Assembly: GCF_004138485.1 (NCBI RefSeq)
Contig: NZ_RYEV01000004.1
Coordinates: forward strand, 1,238,803-1,302,802
Direction of reading: 5' to 3'
Length of the DNA stretch: 64,000 bases
Source: Peristeroidobacter soli
GTDB lineage: Bacteria > Pseudomonadota > Gammaproteobacteria > Steroidobacterales > Steroidobacteraceae
The notes beneath the pieces are model-generated. The model was not told the DNA's origin and did not search any database. It saw only the letters and a list, made by a program, of their open reading frames with translations. Positions within the stretch are counted from its first letter, which is position 1; every line of letters starts with the position of its first letter. Below, in pieces: positions 60,912 to 64,000 of the stretch. A program made the translations under genes and the position numbers.

Positions 60912-62705
60912 TCATATCCCGCCGGCGCGGCCCGCGCGGCGCGGGTCGGTGCTCGCACTGAGCAATCCCGTCTGCGGATCACGCCAGGCCTGCTGATAGG
61001 ACCCCATGTGGAAGTCGTAGGGCGGCAGCGGACTGAGCTTTGCGCCGATTCGTGCCAGGTCGCGCAACACCCGTTCCGGAATCCGCGTCTCGATCTCGAT
61101 CGTATTGTCGTCACGCATCGGCAACATGCGCGGCAGGACGGCGGCTTCGTACGGATCGTAGCTGTAATCGAGGACGTTCGACAGCATCTGCGGCACCGTG
61201 CAATGAACATTGCCGGGCGAGCCAAACGACAGATAAGGCTTGCCGTCCTTGAGCACCATGGTGTTGCTCATGACCGAACGCATCCGACTGCCCGGCACGC
61301 CCAGCCAGCCGGCGATCGCCGCCCCCATGTCGAACGCCGCGTGGCTGCCGATCATGGGCACGCCGTCGCACACCATTCCGGGAATGCCGCCCGACTGCAG
61401 CGTGTTCATCATCTGCGCCCAGTTGCCTTGCGCATCCACGCAGGTGAGCTCGCAGCTGCCCGACGGTTGTTTCGGTTTGGTATCCGGCCCCGACGCACTC
61501 CAGCCGAAGGCCTGCAGTTGCCCCCTGGCGGTGGTGAGCTCGATGTGCCGGGTGAGATCGACGTTGTTCTTCGGACGCGAGCGCTTGAGAATTTCCGCCA
61601 GGCGCGCGTGATAGTCCTCCGACATCCAGATGTCGAGCGGCACGTCGAAGAACTGCGGATCGTGCAGATGACCCAGTTCGAAATGGGCACGGCGCAGCGC
61701 GTGGCCCATGTAATAAAGACTGTCGGCCGACTCGCTGTAATGACCCAGCGAAGCAACATCCAGATGCTTCAGGATGCCGAGCACCAGGTTGCAATACAGG
61801 CCCTGACGCTCGGGCGGTGCCGGCTGCGCGATCTCGTAACCCTTGTGCCGATAGCGCAGCGGCTCCATCCAGCGCGGCGCATTCGCCGACAGATCCTCGA
61901 TCTTGATCTGCCAGCCCACCTGATGCGCCAGCTCCACGAAATGTCTGGCCCAGTCGCCGTGCGTGAAATATTCCGGGCCCTGGTCGGCCAGCTTGCGCAG
62001 CGTCTTGCCGAGCTCGGGATTCTTGAGCCGCTCGCCCACCGAAGGCGTGAAGCCATTGGGCGTATAGAGCGCCCGCATCGCTGGAAAATACGTGTTGCCG
62101 TCGAGCTCGAAATCCAGCACCGAGCGGGTGAATTCATCGAGCGGAAAGCCCTCCTCCGCCCACGGAATCGCCGGTTCGACCAGCGACGCCCAGGGGCGAC
62201 TGCCGAAACGCGTATGCATCGCCTGCATGCCGGGCATGAAGCCGGGAATGCACGCCATCGGCGGACCGGCCGCGACACCGCCCAGCCCCGGTGGATAGGT
62301 GCGCATCGGCGGCAAGTCGGGATGCAACGTGCCCATACTGTTCAAGTAATGCGTGGTGCTCGACTTCGCATCCCAATACAAACAACTCACCGTGCCGGTG
62401 TGGTTGGTCATGTCGATCTGCACGGTCGCTTGCGTGATCGAGCCGGCGATCACCGCATCCATGGCATTGCCGCCGGCCTTCAACACATCGAGCATGGTCT
62501 GCGTCACGATGGGATGCTGGCTGCTGGCGACGGCGCGCTTACCGCGCACCACTTCTTTGGGACCCTGACGAGACAGATCCTTGAGTGAGAATTGCCCATT
62601 CTGCGTGGAGCCACGGGCCGCGGCATCGGCGACCGAAGTGCCGGCGGCGAGGCCCGTTGCCACCAGGCCCGCGCCTCGGATGAATTGACGACGATCAGTA
62701 GCCAT
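60912..62705 (-). CDS. Tat-exported gamma-glutamyltransferase-family protein with divergent active site
   Basis: A 597-residue GGT-family protein with a twin-arginine signal (TDRRQFIRGAGLVATGLAAG), so periplasmic, unlike the copy at 34726-36432. It shares that copy's altered catalytic region: GSCEL (Ser417, Cys418) instead of Thr-Thr-His at the autoprocessing site, SVMSNTMVL at the substrate loop and GSPGNVHC at the oxyanion loop. Otherwise the fold is intact (ASSQHPIVTQTMLDVLKAGGNAMDAV, VDAQGNWAQMMNTLQ). It has its own ECF-like promoter and lies between the sox operon and a receptor gene. Amide or gamma-glutamyl hydrolysis is possible; standard transpeptidase activity is unlikely. Confidence 0.82.
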   Translation of the reverse strand: MATDRRQFIRGAGLVATGLAAGTSVADAAARGSTQNGQFSLKDLSRQGPKEVVRGKRAVASSQHPIVTQTMLDVLKAGGNAMDAVIAGSITQATVQIDMTNHTGTVSCLYWDAKSSTTHYLNSMGTLHPDLPPMRTYPPGLGGVAAGPPMACIPGFMPGMQAMHTRFGSRPWASLVEPAIPWAEEGFPLDEFTRSVLDFELDGNTYFPAMRALYTPNGFTPSVGERLKNPELGKTLRKLADQGPEYFTHGDWARHFVELAHQVGWQIKIEDLSANAPRWMEPLRYRHKGYEIAQPAPPERQGLYCNLVLGILKHLDVASLGHYSESADSLYYMGHALRRAHFELGHLHDPQFFDVPLDIWMSEDYHARLAEILKRSRPKNNVDLTRHIELTTARGQLQAFGWSASGPDTKPKQPSGSCELTCVDAQGNWAQMMNTLQSGGIPGMVCDGVPMIGSHAAFDMGAAIAGWLGVPGSRMRSVMSNTMVLKDGKPYLSFGSPGNVHCTVPQMLSNVLDYSYDPYEAAVLPRMLPMRDDNTIEIETRIPERVLRDLARIGAKLSPLPPYDFHMGSYQQAWRDPQTGLLSASTDPRRAGRAGGI

Positions 62706-62742
62706 GCAACTTCTCTCCGATGATTGAAACGCCTGCCGTCCA

Positions 62743-62770
62743 AGACGCGGCAGGCGGCCCTCGCCACAAT
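62743..62770 (-). promoter_or_regulatory. ECF-like promoter of the exported GGT-like gene
   Basis: Minus strand: ATTGTGG (62764-62770), 12 bases, GCCGCGTCT (62743-62751). The CGTCT end lies 37 bases before the ATG, exactly as for the GGT-like gene at 36432. Confidence 0.77.
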
Positions 62771-62785
62771 GGCGCTGGCTCGCGC

Positions 62786-64000
62786 TCAGAACTGCGCGGT
62801 GAAGGACAGCTGGTAGGTTCGATCCGGTGTGAACCCGATCTGCACGGGTAACCCCATTGCGTCGGCGGTCGCGGCCGACACCGCCAACGACTGCGAGGCC
62901 GCCGCGATCCTGTGCTCGCCGGCCACGTTCAACACCTGCAAGTTGACGCCAAACCGATCGTTCCAGCTGATGGCGGTGCGGGCGTCCACGAACAGCGTCG
63001 AGGGAATCGTATAGAACCGCGTGCCCGTGTCGCCGGGAAAGCTCGAGTCATATTCGCTGCGATAACGCAGTCCGCCGCCCAGGCTCCAAAGTTTGTTGCC
63101 GCCAAACGGCAGTGAGTAGTCCGCCAGCAGGCCAGCTGCCCATTCCGACGTGAGCGGCAGACGATCGCCCACCACCGCGCCGCCTCGTGCTCCCGGCAGC
63201 AGACGGGTCATCTCCGCATCGGTGTACGAAACATTCGCCGACACCGTGAATGAGCGGACCGGCGCAAACGTGCCCTGCAACTCCACGCCCCGGCTGCGCG
63301 CATCACCCGCGTTGCCGATGACGGTGTTGGTGCCATTGAAGTAGTTGAGCTGGATGTTGGTCCAATCGATATAGAACACCGTCGCGTCCGCCCGCAGCCG
63401 GCCGTCCAGGCCCGCGGTCTTGAAGCCGATCTCATAGTTCTTGGTTTCATCCGGATCGAACGATGAAGTGCTGGTCGGACCGCCCGGCCGCCAGCCCGTC
63501 GCGTAGCGGGCATACAGCATCGACTCTCCGGGCAGATGCCAGCGCACTCCCAGCGATTCGGTCAGCACATCCTCGTTCGACTCGCCCCCCGAGCGGGCGG
63601 GAAAGAGGCCGATCAGCTGCAGGTAGCCGCTCGCCGTCACGTCGCGGTCCTGCTCGTTGTGGCTGTAGCGAACGCCCGCCGACACGTCCAAGGTCGATGT
63701 GATGTAGTACGTGACGTTGGCGAAGCCCGCGTACTCGGTCGACTTCGTATCGTTGATCACCGTTTGATAATTGGACAGCAGGGCCAGCGTCGGCGCCAAT
63801 GCCGGTGGCGGCGGCGCGCCGTAGTTATAAATGATATTGGTGCCGCTGACGTAGCGGTTGTCTTCATCGGTATAGTACAGGCCGGTCATCCATTCGAACT
63901 TCTCGCTCGGCGCGGACGCCAGGCGCAGTTCCTGAGTGAATCGCTCGGTCGACGGCGCCACGGGACCGGCCGCCTGCAACAGCGACGCCAGCGCGCCGAA
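62786..64000 (-). CDS. TonB-dependent receptor, C-terminal part (start beyond the right edge)
   Basis: The last 404 codons of a receptor whose frame stays open through the right edge; an internal TTG is not a real start. Only beta-barrel strands are present (FTQELRLASAPSEKFEWMTGLYYTDED, GYLQLIGLFPA, LYARYATGWRPGGPTS, DETKNYEIGFKTAGLDG, FVDARTAISWNDRFGVNLQVLNV), ending in YQLSFTAQF with the terminal Phe. Plug, TonB box and any STN domain are outside the window. The GGT-like gene starts 80 bp downstream with its own promoter. Confidence 0.88.
   Translation of the reverse strand, partial: FGALASLLQAAGPVAPSTERFTQELRLASAPSEKFEWMTGLYYTDEDNRYVSGTNIIYNYGAPPPPALAPTLALLSNYQTVINDTKSTEYAGFANVTYYITSTLDVSAGVRYSHNEQDRDVTASGYLQLIGLFPARSGGESNEDVLTESLGVRWHLPGESMLYARYATGWRPGGPTSTSSFDPDETKNYEIGFKTAGLDGRLRADATVFYIDWTNIQLNYFNGTNTVIGNAGDARSRGVELQGTFAPVRSFTVSANVSYTDAEMTRLLPGARGGAVVGDRLPLTSEWAAGLLADYSLPFGGNKLWSLGGGLRYRSEYDSSFPGDTGTRFYTIPSTLFVDARTAISWNDRFGVNLQVLNVAGEHRIAAASQSLAVSAATADAMGLPVQIGFTPDRTYQLSFTAQF

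Noticed and set aside
60909-62588. 559-codon plus-strand frame antisense to the GGT-like gene
   Set aside because: Same reasoning: a shadow of a real gene, with composition typical of reverse-frame translation.
1-64000. CRISPR arrays, tRNA or rRNA genes, prophage or integrase genes
   Set aside because: I looked for regular repeats, cloverleaf ends, rRNA-like stretches and recombinase frames and found none.

Overview
The window is a dense, GC-rich accessory region of a Gram-negative bacterium. There are six TonB-dependent receptors (TBDRs; the sixth is cut by the right edge), four FecI-type ECF sigma factors, three FecR anti-sigma factors and five S9-family peptidases. This gene mix resembles nutrient-scavenging gammaproteobacteria such as Steroidobacteraceae or Xanthomonadales, although sphingomonads look similar; the lineage is an inference from gene content. 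I see no rRNA, tRNA or CRISPR. Most genes lie on the minus strand.

Region 1 (about 1-11.6 kb, minus strand) reads sigma, FecR, a 302-bp MITE-like insertion, a stand-alone STN-domain protein, an STN-type TBDR, a lasso-peptide-isopeptidase-like S9 protein, a second S9 peptidase, then another sigma and FecR. Region 2 (11.9-24.8 kb) holds an exported unknown protein, a TBDR with a Tat-exported esterase, an STN-TBDR followed by an ABC ATPase and an ABC-permease/M1-aminopeptidase fusion, and a third sigma/FecR pair. Region 3 (24.8-37.8 kb) holds two tandem S9 peptidases, an amidase-signature enzyme, a POT peptide transporter with an unknown gene, a metal-dependent amidohydrolase, a divergent gamma-glutamyltransferase (GGT)-like enzyme and an MFS transporter. 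Region 4 (37.8-50.8 kb) holds TBDR-hyuA-hyuB, a MalT-like LuxR regulator, a TetR regulator divergent from folD, and a TBDR. Region 5 (50.8-64 kb) holds a sigma factor without FecR coupled to an S9 peptidase, the soxBDAG-purU sarcosine oxidase operon with an NSS transporter, a second GGT-like enzyme and the end of a TBDR.

Two regulatory patterns tie regions 3-5 together. First, a very regular ECF-like promoter, RYTGWGG-N12-SCYGCGTCT, precedes the 27.2-kb S9 gene, the amidase operon, the POT operon, both GGT-like genes, the MFS gene, the 50.7-kb TBDR and the sox operon. Variants precede the TBDRs starting at 15.9 and 23.0 kb. Second, an 18-bp palindrome (CCATACA-N4-TGTATGG type) lies at folD, beside tetR, and upstream of the sigma factor that lacks a FecR.

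My working model is that TetR controls folD and this sigma factor, and that sigma drives a dispersed regulon. The regulon would import peptides or amides, hydrolyse them, and send released N-methyl groups (sarcosine) to methylene- and formyl-THF through SoxBDAG, FolD and PurU. The motifs are seen directly; the sigma-to-promoter assignment and the substrate are inference.
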